NCBI GenBank assembly: GCA_041396245.1
Contig: JAWKYW010000004.1
Span: 1-64,000 of the forward strand
Reading direction: 5' to 3'
DNA: 64,000 nt
From: Desulfobacillus sp041396245
Lineage (GTDB): Bacteria > Pseudomonadota > Gammaproteobacteria > Burkholderiales > Rhodocyclaceae
Part shown: in pieces, positions 54,036-61,852 of the stretch
How positions within the stretch are numbered: the first letter of the stretch is position 1
How the letters are laid out: every line of letters begins with the position of its first letter
Translations under genes and position numbers: made by a program
Notes under the pieces: generated by a model
What the model was told of the DNA's origin: nothing
Seen by the model: only the letters and a program-made list of their open reading frames with translations
Databases searched by the model: none

Positions 54036-54891
54036 GGAAGTAGAGCGACTTCAGCAGCGGTCCCGGCGAACCGAGCACGCCCAGCCAGCGCTCGTAGATG
54101 GCGTAGATCTCCTCGCTGCGGTAGAGGCGCGCCAGCTCGCGGTTGACCGCGAGGCGAAAGGCAGGATCGCCCTTGCGCATCATCAGCGCGTAAGGCTCGT
54201 AGGAATACAGTTCCTGCGACAGGCGCAGGCGCTCCCGGTTGCCCGAGCCGAGCACCAGCCCGACCAGGATGACGCGGTCGGAGGCGTAGGCATCCACCTT
54301 GCCCTCCATCACCGCCACCAGGCCCTCGGCGTGGTCCTTCAGCTTCACCGTCTCCGCCTTGACCTTGCCGCGCACCAGCGCCGCGGCCAGCGCGCGCTCG
54401 GTGGTGGTGCCGGGCACGACGCCGATCTTCCTGCCTTTCATGCCGGCCAGGCTGTCTAGGCCGGAATCGATCTTCATGAGCAGGCTGCCGCCGTCGGCGA
54501 AGGTCAGCAGGCTGAACGACACCTGCTCCTGGCGCGCGAGGGTGTTGGTGGTCGAGCCGCATTCCAGGTCGATCTCGCCGCTGACGAGCCTGGCCACCCG
54601 GTCGGCCGGCGTCACCTGCACCCAGTTGATCCTGAGCTCGGCCAGGCCGAGCTGCCGCTTGACGCTCTCGGCCACGCGCTGGCACAGCTCGACCGAATAG
54701 CCGGCCGGCTGCCGCTTGTCGCCGAGGTAGGAGAAGGGAATCGAGGCTTCGCGATGCCCGAGCGAGATGGCGCCGGTGCGCTTGATCTTGTCGAGGGTGC
54801 CGGCCTGGACGCCAGTGGCGGCGAGCAGGAGAACGAATGCGGCAAGCCCTTGCCGGACTTTGCTGCAAAACGGGAAGAACGGGGCGCGCAT
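54016..54891 (-). CDS. Periplasmic amino-acid-type solute-binding protein (family 3)
   Basis: 291 residues from the ATG at 54891. The signal peptide is about 1-31 (ends GVQAG). The SBP_bac_3 pattern is REASIPFSYLGDKRQPAGYSVELCQRVAESVKRQL, SGEIDLECGSTTNTLARQEQVSFS, and GRKIGVVPGTTTERAL. No permease or ATPase gene is adjacent, so it may serve a transporter elsewhere or a sensory role. It is convergent with the amidotransferase. Confidence 0.9.
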   Translation of the reverse strand: MRAPFFPFCSKVRQGLAAFVLLLAATGVQAGTLDKIKRTGAISLGHREASIPFSYLGDKRQPAGYSVELCQRVAESVKRQLGLAELRINWVQVTPADRVARLVSGEIDLECGSTTNTLARQEQVSFSLLTFADGGSLLMKIDSGLDSLAGMKGRKIGVVPGTTTERALAAALVRGKVKAETVKLKDHAEGLVAVMEGKVDAYASDRVILVGLVLGSGNRERLRLSQELYSYEPYALMMRKGDPAFRLAVNRELARLYRSEEIYAIYERWLGVLGSPGPLLKSLYFLNGLPE

Positions 54892-54987
54892 GGGGGCTCC
54901 TTGGATCGGGTTTGGCGACAATGCCATTCGATTGTAGCGGCGGGCGAGGTAGAATGCACCCATCCTTTTTTCGCATTGGCGGGGGCG

Positions 54988-55422
54988 ATGGCGGTGTCGG
55001 ATCCATGCGAGCTGTGCATTGGGGCGGGTGGAGAAATCCTCTGGCAGGACGAGCGCTGCCGCCTGGTGCGGGTGGCGGATGCCGACCAACCCGGCTTCTG
55101 CCGCGTCGTCTGGAACCGCCATGTCGCCGAAATGACCGATCTCGATGCCGCCGACCGCCGCCACCTGATGACGGTGGTGTTCGCCGCGGAGTTCGCGCTG
55201 CGCGCCACTGCGCGGCCGGACAAGGTCAATCTCGCCAGCTTCGGAAACGTCGTGCCGCACCTGCACTGGCACGTCATCCCGCGCTGGCGCGACGATCGCC
55301 ATTTCCCCAACCCTGTCTGGGGCGCGGCCCTGCGCGATACGCCGGCGCGACCCGCGGCGGATGTTGCCGCCCTGCGGGCAGCCTTCGTCGGTGCGCTGGC
55401 CGAGGAGCAGGCAGGATCATGA
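54988..55422 (+). CDS. HIT-family nucleotide-binding protein
   Basis: 144 residues. HLHWHVIPR gives the HxHxHxx histidine triad, and CELC near the N-terminus is a short zinc-like pair. The fold hydrolyses or transfers nucleotides (AMP-type substrates). The ATG at 54988 follows GGGGGC; the stop overlaps the next ATG (ATGA). It probably leads a three-gene unit with the two PilZ-like genes. Confidence 0.9.
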   Translation: MAVSDPCELCIGAGGEILWQDERCRLVRVADADQPGFCRVVWNRHVAEMTDLDAADRRHLMTVVFAAEFALRATARPDKVNLASFGNVVPHLHWHVIPRWRDDRHFPNPVWGAALRDTPARPAADVAALRAAFVGALAEEQAGS

Positions 55423-57032
55423 GCCGTCCCGAATTCGATCTGCCCGCCGTGGGCAGCGACCATCCGCCTGCCTTTGCCGGCGCGCTCGCCTGCCGCGACT
55501 GGCTGGCCGCGCAGCCGCTGGCCAACCCGACCCAGGCGCAGGCCGCGCTGCTGCGCCAGATCAACCTGCTCAACCGCCATGTCGTGGCGCCCGCCGAACG
55601 CCTGAAGATCCTCGAACTGCTGCGCGACCCGATCGCCTTCGCCCAGTCGGAATCGGCGCGCAAGTTCGCCGGCCGGCCGCTGCCGCTGGCGCCGCCCGAG
55701 CAGGCCGGCATGGACACCAACCGCACGCTCTGGCAGGCCGTGCAGACCGGTTACCTGCATTGCCTGGCGGCCTGCCTCGACGGCAACCCCGACGTGCGGC
55801 CGCATGCCGCCCTGATCGCCCAGCGCGTCATCGGCGCCCTGCGCGCCGAATTGCTCGACATCTATCGGGCGCCCACCGACCCGCCGGCCGCGCTCTGGCA
55901 AGTGCTCCACCGGGTCTTTTCGGCCGCCCAGGGCCTGGCCGCGCTGGGCCATCCCGTAAACGATTCCCTGCAAACCGGCCATCCCGCCTCGAGCGTCACC
56001 GCCGCCTACGCCCAAACCCTGCTGCTGCACCGGGCCAGCCCCTATGAGCTGTCCGCGCGCCAGCTCATGCATGTCGAACGCTGGCTGCAGCGCTGGGGCG
56101 GCAAGGTGGCCGTGCTCGAGGCGCCGCCGGCCGAACCCAGAGTGCCGCCGCTTGTCGTCGACTTGTCCTCGGACGCCCCCGAAGCGCCGGCCGCGGCGGA
56201 AGGCGGCGACCGGCGCTGGCTGGACCTGTCCGACCTGTCGCGCAGCGTGAAGCGGCGCATCGCCCACCTGCAGAAGGGCGAATCGCCGGCCTCGCTCGGC
56301 CTCGGCGAGGACTGCGCGCAGCCGGGCTGCGAAATCCTGCTCAAGCATGTTTACCGGCAGTGGTTCAAGGGCGGGGCGGTGCGCGGGCATCCGCGCCGCG
56401 CCGGCAGCGGCGACTGCCGCCTCGTCACCGGGGCGGACGCCATCCACTACTACCTGTCCGGCAAGGTGTTCCGCCAGCCCGGCCAGACCGACGCCATGTC
56501 GAAAACCCAGGCTGACGAAATCGCCACCTTCGGCCGCGTCGCCACCCGGCACGAGGACGATTTCAGCAAGCTGCACGGCTTCATGGTCGAGGCCTGGCGG
56601 GTGCTCGACGAGTCAGCCACGGGCTTTCGCCTGGCGCGAGCGCTCTCCAGCGCCGGCGGCCGCATCGGCGGCGGCCAGATGGTGGCCGTCATGCCGGAAG
56701 GCAGCCGCGATTACCTGCTGGCCGTGGCACGCTGGGCGCGGCTGACCCGGGGCGCCGAACTGCAGGCCGGCATCCAGATCATGCCGGGCAAGCCGCTTTC
56801 GGTTGCCCTGCGCGGCACCGGCCTGACCGCCATCAACGAGAAATACCGGCCCGGCTTCCTGCTGCCGCCCGTGCCCGCCCTGCACTACCCCGAGTCGGTC
56901 ATCGTGCCGGCCGGCTGGTTCCGGCCCGGCCGCATCATCGAGCTGTTCGAGGCGTCCTCGTGCCAGATCCGGCTTGTCCGTCAGTTCGACCGCGGCAGCG
57001 ATTTCGAACGCTGCGAATTCGAGCGCCTGTGA
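55419..57032 (+). CDS. Uncharacterised PilZ-like protein, copy 1 of a tandem pair
   Basis: 537 residues, cytoplasmic, no signal or transmembrane segment. The N-terminal ~200 residues are helical with repeated Leu/Arg pairs. The C-terminal ~150 residues contain GFRLARALSSAGGRIGGGQMVAVMPEGSRDYLLAVARWARLTRGAELQAGIQIMPGKP, with spacing like PilZ c-di-GMP-binding domains, and end SCQIRLVRQFDRGSDFERCEFERL. The same C-terminal layout recurs in the next gene, so the pair arose by duplication. Overlaps HIT and the next gene by ATGA/GTGA. Confidence 0.55.
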   Translation: MSRPEFDLPAVGSDHPPAFAGALACRDWLAAQPLANPTQAQAALLRQINLLNRHVVAPAERLKILELLRDPIAFAQSESARKFAGRPLPLAPPEQAGMDTNRTLWQAVQTGYLHCLAACLDGNPDVRPHAALIAQRVIGALRAELLDIYRAPTDPPAALWQVLHRVFSAAQGLAALGHPVNDSLQTGHPASSVTAAYAQTLLLHRASPYELSARQLMHVERWLQRWGGKVAVLEAPPAEPRVPPLVVDLSSDAPEAPAAAEGGDRRWLDLSDLSRSVKRRIAHLQKGESPASLGLGEDCAQPGCEILLKHVYRQWFKGGAVRGHPRRAGSGDCRLVTGADAIHYYLSGKVFRQPGQTDAMSKTQADEIATFGRVATRHEDDFSKLHGFMVEAWRVLDESATGFRLARALSSAGGRIGGGQMVAVMPEGSRDYLLAVARWARLTRGAELQAGIQIMPGKPLSVALRGTGLTAINEKYRPGFLLPPVPALHYPESVIVPAGWFRPGRIIELFEASSCQIRLVRQFDRGSDFERCEFERL

Positions 57033-58627
57033 ACGATTCCGCGCAACGGCTGCTGTCCATCGACACCGCCGATGCACGCGCCTGCGCGGCGCTCATCGCC
57101 GGCCTGCCCCTGACCAATTCCTGCGAAGCGCAGCGGACGCTGGCCACCCTGCTCGCCGGGCTGAGCCACCGTCCGCCGGCCGCCGCCGACTACCTCGGCG
57201 TCCTCGAGACGGCGCGGGCGCCGCTGGCCTTCTTGCAGGACGAGGTCGCCCAGCGCTATGCCGCCCGGCCCCTGCCGCCGACGCCGGCCGAGGGAGAGGC
57301 CTTCCACCAGGTGCTGGCGCTCTGGCAGGCGATGGCGCGCGCCTATGCCCAGGTGGCGCAACTGGGCTCGAACGACCCGCGCGTGCAGGACAAGCTGGCG
57401 CTCATCTGCCAGCGCTGCGTGCATTACGCCGGCAAGGTCATCCTCGAATACTTCCGCGCCCGGCGCGAGCCGGCGCCGGGCGCCTGGATCGACCTGCACG
57501 GCTATTTCGCAACGGCGGAAGAATGGGACATCGACAAGATCGCCGTGCCCGAACCCCTCAACGAAGCGTTCGGCAAGCAGTGCGCCGCCGACGCCTACGC
57601 CGCCGTCCTGCTCGTCGACCTGGCCAGCCCCTACAGCCGCGGCGCCCAGGAGCTCGCCTGGATCGGCCGCTGGGCGCGGCGCTTCGCCCCGCTGACGGCC
57701 ATCATGCCGCTCGGCGATCCCGTCGAGGGCCGCGCCTTCGGCATCGACCTCATGCAGGACGCCAGCACACGCCCGCTGGACCTGCTGCCGCGCACCGACT
57801 CGGTACGCCGGTTCGACACGCGCCAGCTCTCCCCCGCCCTCCAGGAATTGCTGGCGCGGCTCAAGGGGCGCGAGACGCCGGCCGCGCTCGGCCTGGGCGA
57901 CGATTGTCCTTCCACCGCCGCCGGCCGCCTGCTCCTGCAGCTCTACAAGCCCTGGTGCCTGAATGCCACGCCGCGCCGCTTCCCGCGCCGCGGCGCCCGC
58001 GGCCTTGCCGATGCCTGCCAGGGTTTCGAGTCCATCCACTTCCATGTCACGGGCAGCGAGTTCAACCAGCCCGAGCACGTCCGCATGTATTCGCGCGGCG
58101 ACATGGAACGCATCTGGACCTTCCGCGACCGGATCGACCCGACCCGGCTGGACGTGCGCGCATCGCAGGTGCAGCTCGGCTTTCCGCTGGAACACTGGTC
58201 CGTCGCCGACCAGTCCGTCTCCGGCTTCCGCCTGCGCCGCGGCGAGGCCGGCGCCCGCATCCTGCACGGCCAGCTGTTCTGCCTGAAGCCGCCCGACGGC
58301 GAGCAGTTCCTTTTGGCGCAGGTGAGCTGGAGCCTGATGCTGAAGGAGGACCTGCTCGTCGGCATCCACGTCCTGCCGGGCGTGCCGCAGGGCCTCGCCG
58401 TGCGGCCGACCGGCGTCAGCGTCTCCCCATCCGAACGCTACGTGCGTGCCTTTCTCCTGCCCGCCGTACCCTCTCTGCAGGAGGCCCCGTCGCTGGTGCT
58501 GCCGCGCGGCTGGTACCAGGCCGAACGGGTCATCGAGGTGTTCACCGACCGGCCGGCCACGGTCAGGCTGGGCGAGCTGCTCAACCAGGGCCCGGACTTC
58601 GAGCGGAGCACTTTCACCCGCCTGTAG
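57029..58627 (+). CDS. Uncharacterised PilZ-like protein, copy 2 of a tandem pair
   Basis: 532 residues from a GTG at 57029 overlapping the previous stop (GTGA). It shares with copy 1 the helical N-terminus and the C-terminal block (SVSGFRLRRGEAGARILHGQLF, DLLVGIHVLPGVPQGLAVRPTG, GFLLP-type AFLLPAVPSLQ, VLPRGWYQAERVIEVF, GPDFERSTFTRL). Identity to copy 1 is modest. The PilZ assignment is inference from the RxxxR-like and GIxxLPG spacing. Confidence 0.55.
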   Translation: MNDSAQRLLSIDTADARACAALIAGLPLTNSCEAQRTLATLLAGLSHRPPAAADYLGVLETARAPLAFLQDEVAQRYAARPLPPTPAEGEAFHQVLALWQAMARAYAQVAQLGSNDPRVQDKLALICQRCVHYAGKVILEYFRARREPAPGAWIDLHGYFATAEEWDIDKIAVPEPLNEAFGKQCAADAYAAVLLVDLASPYSRGAQELAWIGRWARRFAPLTAIMPLGDPVEGRAFGIDLMQDASTRPLDLLPRTDSVRRFDTRQLSPALQELLARLKGRETPAALGLGDDCPSTAAGRLLLQLYKPWCLNATPRRFPRRGARGLADACQGFESIHFHVTGSEFNQPEHVRMYSRGDMERIWTFRDRIDPTRLDVRASQVQLGFPLEHWSVADQSVSGFRLRRGEAGARILHGQLFCLKPPDGEQFLLAQVSWSLMLKEDLLVGIHVLPGVPQGLAVRPTGVSVSPSERYVRAFLLPAVPSLQEAPSLVLPRGWYQAERVIEVFTDRPATVRLGELLNQGPDFERSTFTRL

Positions 58628-58692
58628 GCGCGGTTATTTCCGGCCGGCATCTGGGGTATGATTGCCGTCCCGAATCACGCTTGGAGGCGCTC

Positions 58693-59151
58693 ATGGGCGG
58701 CCTCGACAAAGAAACCCCGATTCCCACCGAAATCAAGCTGCACCAGAAATCCCGCATGATGGAGCTCACCTTCGGCGACGGCAGCCGTTTCGAGCTGCCC
58801 TACGAGCTGCTGCGCGTCTACAGCCCCTCGGCCGAAGTGCGCGGCCACGGCCCCGGCCAGGAAACCCTGCAGGTCGGCAAGCGCGACGTCGAGATCGTGC
58901 AGATCGAACCGGTCGGCGCCTACGCCGTCAAGCCGGTCTTCTCGGACGGCCACGACAGCGGCCTGTATTCCTGGGATTACCTCTACGGGCTGGGCGCCAA
59001 CCGCGACCGGCTCTGGCAGGAATACCTCGACCGCATGCAGGAAGCCGGCGCCAGCCGCGATCCGGCCGACTATCCCGAACTGCCGAAAGAGGGCGGCTGC
59101 GGCAGTGGCAGTGGCGGCGGCTGCGGCGGCGGCAGCTGCGGCTCGCACTGA
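58693..59151 (+). CDS. DUF971-family protein with Cys/Gly tail
   Basis: 152 residues from the ATG at 58693 (GGAGG 6 nt upstream). LTFGDGSRFELPYELLRVYSPSAEVRGH and VGAYAVKPVFSDGHDSGLYSWDYLYGLG are the DUF971 fold (gamma-butyrobetaine hydroxylase N-terminal-like, also near Mrp/ApbC). The C-terminus GGCGSGSGGGCGGGSCGSH is a cysteine-glycine tail that could bind a metal. It lies upstream of ubiE, a common pairing in betaproteobacteria. Confidence 0.88.
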   Translation: MGGLDKETPIPTEIKLHQKSRMMELTFGDGSRFELPYELLRVYSPSAEVRGHGPGQETLQVGKRDVEIVQIEPVGAYAVKPVFSDGHDSGLYSWDYLYGLGANRDRLWQEYLDRMQEAGASRDPADYPELPKEGGCGSGSGGGCGGGSCGSH

Positions 59152-59175
59152 AAAGTCAGTCCCTGCGGCACGGCG
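59152..59175 (+). repeat. Dispersed bipartite motif, copy 14
   Basis: Exact match; the only copy that is fully intergenic, filling the 28-nt gap between the DUF971 gene and ubiE. Confidence 0.85.
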
Positions 59176-59179
59176 CTCC

Positions 59180-59938
59180 ATGACGGACAAGACCACCCAT
59201 TTCGGCTTCAGGGAAGTCGCCGAGGGCGAGAAGGCGAAGCGCGTTGCCGGCGTCTTCGATTCCGTCGCCGGCAAGTACGACCTGATGAACGACCTCATGT
59301 CGCTCGGCCTGCACCGCCTGTGGAAGGCCTTCGCCATCGAGGTCTCCGGCGTGCGCAGCGGCGACCGCGTGCTCGACGTGGCCGGCGGCACCGCCGACCT
59401 CTCCCTGGCCTTCGCCAGGCGGGTCGCCGGGGGTGGCAACAGCAGCGGCCAGGTCTGGCTGACCGACATCAACAACGCCATGCTCGTGCGTGGCCGCGAC
59501 CGCCTCATCGACCACGGCTTCATGATGCCGGCGGCCCAGTGCGACGGCGAGAAGCTGCCTTTCCCCTCCGGCCATTTCGACTGCGTCACCTGCGCCTTCG
59601 GCCTGCGCAACATGACGCACAAGGAAGCGGCGCTGGCCGAGATGGCGCGCGTGCTGCGCCCCGGCGGCCGCCTGCTCATCCTGGAGTTCTCCAAGGTGTG
59701 GAAGCCGCTCGAACCGGCATACGATCTTTATTCCTTCAAGGTGCTGCCCTGGCTCGGCAGCAAGGTCGCGAACGACCCCGACAGCTACGCCTACCTGGCC
59801 GAATCGATCCGCATGCACCCCGACCAGGAAACGCTGAAGGGCATGATGGAACGGGCCGGGCTCGGCAAGGTCGATTACTTCAACATGGCGGCCGGCGTGG
59901 TCGCCCTGCACCGCGGTTACAAGGAGGAAACACCATGA
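59180..59938 (+). CDS. ubiE: Ubiquinone/menaquinone biosynthesis C-methyltransferase
   Basis: 252 residues from the ATG at 59180. It methylates the benzoquinol ring with SAM. HFGFREV.E.EKA..VAGVFDSVA.KYDLMND, LDVAGGTADLS, DINNAML and NMTHKEAALAEMARVLRPGGRLLILEFSK are the UbiE signatures. The open frame extends upstream through the DUF971 tail in another frame, which is why I start at 59180. The stop overlaps the next start (ATGA). Confidence 0.96.
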   Translation: MTDKTTHFGFREVAEGEKAKRVAGVFDSVAGKYDLMNDLMSLGLHRLWKAFAIEVSGVRSGDRVLDVAGGTADLSLAFARRVAGGGNSSGQVWLTDINNAMLVRGRDRLIDHGFMMPAAQCDGEKLPFPSGHFDCVTCAFGLRNMTHKEAALAEMARVLRPGGRLLILEFSKVWKPLEPAYDLYSFKVLPWLGSKVANDPDSYAYLAESIRMHPDQETLKGMMERAGLGKVDYFNMAAGVVALHRGYKEETP

Positions 59939-60780
59939 GAAACGCCCTGATCGCCCTGTTCGCCGCCGTCCTCGGCCTGGGATTCGCCGCCGACGACGCC
60001 GAAGCCCGGCGCCTGGGCGGCGCCAGAAGCTTCGGCATGCAGCGCAGCGCGCCGCCGCCCGCCAGGCAGGCCACGACGCCGGCCAAGGCGCCGCCGGCGA
60101 CCACCGCGCAGACCGCCGGCGGCAGCCGCTGGCTCGGCCCGGTCGCGGGGCTCGCCGCCGGCCTCGGTCTGGCCGCGCTCTTCTCACACCTCGGCCTGGG
60201 CGAGGAACTCGCCACTTTCGTCATGATCCTGCTGCTCGCCGCGGCGGCGCTGTTCGCCTTCCGGCTGCTGGCACGCAGGCCCTCGCCGCAAAGTCAGCCG
60301 CTGCGGTACGCCGGTAGCGGCGCGGCGGCTTCGGCCGGCGGCACCACACCGGCGGCGATGCGCTTCGAGGCGCCCGCCGCGGGCGGCAGCGCCGCAACCG
60401 GCAGCGTCCCGGCCGATTTCGATGTCGACGGCTTCCTGCGCCAGGCCAAACTCAACTTCGTGCGCCTGCAGGCCGCCCACGACGCCGGCGACGTCGAGGA
60501 CATCCGCAACTTCACCACGCCGGAAGTCTTCGCCGAGATCCGCCTGCAGATGGACGAGCACGGCGGCGCGGCGCAGCAGACCGACGTCGTCGCGCTCGAG
60601 GCCGAGCTGCTGGAAGTCGCCGAGGAGTTCCGCCAGTACATCGCCAGCGTGCGCTTCCGCGGCAGCATCCGCGAAAACGCCGATGCGGCAACGGAAGCCT
60701 TCGACGAGATCTGGCACCTGACCAAGCCCGTCGACGGCAGCCGCGGCTGGGTCATCGCCGGCATCCAGCAGGTCTCGTAG
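59935..60780 (+). CDS. Tim44-like domain membrane protein
   Basis: 281 residues. A signal-anchor or cleaved signal (about 1-25), two or three hydrophobic segments around residues 60-110 and a Ser/Gly/Ala linker lead to a C-terminal Tim44-like domain (about 150-281). That domain has DFDVDGFLRQAKLNFVRLQAAHDAGDVEDIRNFTTPEVFAEI and WVIAGIQQVS. Bacterial members are of unknown function. It is coupled to ubiE. A motif copy with one mismatch encodes PQSQPLRYAG. A small CGGGC-GCA-GCCCG hairpin follows the stop. Confidence 0.85.
   Translation: MRNALIALFAAVLGLGFAADDAEARRLGGARSFGMQRSAPPPARQATTPAKAPPATTAQTAGGSRWLGPVAGLAAGLGLAALFSHLGLGEELATFVMILLLAAAALFAFRLLARRPSPQSQPLRYAGSGAAASAGGTTPAAMRFEAPAAGGSAATGSVPADFDVDGFLRQAKLNFVRLQAAHDAGDVEDIRNFTTPEVFAEIRLQMDEHGGAAQQTDVVALEAELLEVAEEFRQYIASVRFRGSIRENADAATEAFDEIWHLTKPVDGSRGWVIAGIQQVS
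60290..60313 (+). repeat. Dispersed bipartite motif, copy 15 (one mismatch)
   Basis: ACGCCG replaces ACGGCG; sense orientation in the Tim44-like gene. Confidence 0.7.
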
Positions 60781-60845
60781 GCCGGGCGCAGCCCGACAAT
60801 TGCGCGCAGCCCGCCTGCTCGCCGCCAGCGCCGGGCCTGCGCCAA

Positions 60846-60996
60846 CAGGCTGTTGAAATTCGACAGATCGCCGTGACAATATGGCATGCGCACAAAGGTC
60901 ATCTGCGGCAACCAATTGATTTGTTGCTATTTCCAATTTGCATACCCATGATTATCAGCCGTCTAAATTTCGAACTATGAGAATTTCAACAGCCTG
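60846..60996. mobile_element. MITE-like element with 16-bp perfect terminal inverted repeats
   Basis: CAGGCTGTTGAAATTC (60846-60861) and its exact complement GAATTTCAACAGCCTG (60981-60996) bound a 151-bp AT-rich interior without a coding frame. No clear target-site duplication. It begins the low-GC stretch that continues to about 61600. Confidence 0.7.
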
Positions 60997-61034
60997 CTAA
61001 CGGGCGGCGGCCCCGAACAGGTAATCGCCTTTGT

Positions 61035-61535
61035 GTGTATCCTTTCTATGTCCAAAATGAGAGGGGCTACGATAAAAAACTTTTGTATTCTGTGCTCATC
61101 TTTTTTATGAGCTCCTTCAACGTTTTCATAAATTCAGCCAGTGCTGATGGAAAACCAAGCAGCATTAAACAGGATGTAGCATGGCCGGACGATATCCGAA
61201 TTATTAAACCAGATGCCTCTGTGCCAGCCAGCCATGCTGCCTTTTCTGGTATTTGGTGTGGCAACTGGCAGAGCACGCTAGATGCATGTGTCATTATTGA
61301 AAAAATTGAAGGAAATACTGCAACATTGGTTTATGCATGGGGCCGCTCACCCGGCTGGAATATTGACAACCCTGGAAGCATTAGATATTCGGCCGAATTC
61401 GAGGACGGTCAGATTCATTTTATTTCAACAAGCGGGGCTGGCTTCTGGCTTTTCGATCCTACTGAAGACAAAGTGAAAATTTCAAGAATGACCAGCAGGT
61501 ATAACCAAACCACGACCTTGGAAAAGGTCAAATAA
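61035..61535 (+). CDS. Low-GC hypothetical exported protein
   Basis: 166 residues from a GTG at 61035. A lysine-then-hydrophobic segment (KKLLYSVLIFFMSSFNVF) followed by INSASA suggests a signal peptide, so the true start may be a few codons downstream (ATG 61107 would remove it). The mature part has FSGIWCGNWQSTLDACVIIEKIEGNTATLVYAWG, predicted beta-rich. GC is well below the rest of the window, indicating recent acquisition. No family I can name. Confidence 0.6.
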   Translation: MYPFYVQNERGYDKKLLYSVLIFFMSSFNVFINSASADGKPSSIKQDVAWPDDIRIIKPDASVPASHAAFSGIWCGNWQSTLDACVIIEKIEGNTATLVYAWGRSPGWNIDNPGSIRYSAEFEDGQIHFISTSGAGFWLFDPTEDKVKISRMTSRYNQTTTLEKVK

Positions 61536-61852
61536 GCTCTTAAAATCTGTCTGGTTGACTTCAGAATAAACGAGCAGGGACTCGAATACTTGCGACAGAC
61601 GGCGCGCGCCAGGCGGTCGGTCCAGAACACCATCGGATCGTCCGGAAACGCCTCCAGCGTGTCTTCGTCGATGGCGACGATCACGACGTGGCGCGCCTCG
61701 GCGCGCTTGCCCTGCCACTGGAACCAGGCGTCCTGCAGGCGCTGCTCGACGGGATTGAGGGCGCCGCTGCGGAACAGGCCCTCGGCCAGCAGGGCGGCGC
61801 CGAGGGCGAGCAGGACCAGCCAGCGGCGCTGGTGGCGGCGCAGAACCGTCAT
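61415..61852 (-). pseudogene. CHASE2-domain gene, 5' fragment truncated by insertion
   Basis: It begins MTVLRRHQRRWLVLLALGAALLAEG (signal anchor), then LNPVEQRLQDAWFQWQGKRAEARHVVIVAIDEDTLEAF, the start of a CHASE2 sensor domain. At WTDRLARAV the sequence changes to CRKYSS and low-GC DNA, giving an unrelated tail to a TAG at 61415. The rest of the gene is missing to the left. Its ATG overlaps the glpD stop (ATGA), showing it was once an intact member of the glpD unit. Confidence 0.75.
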
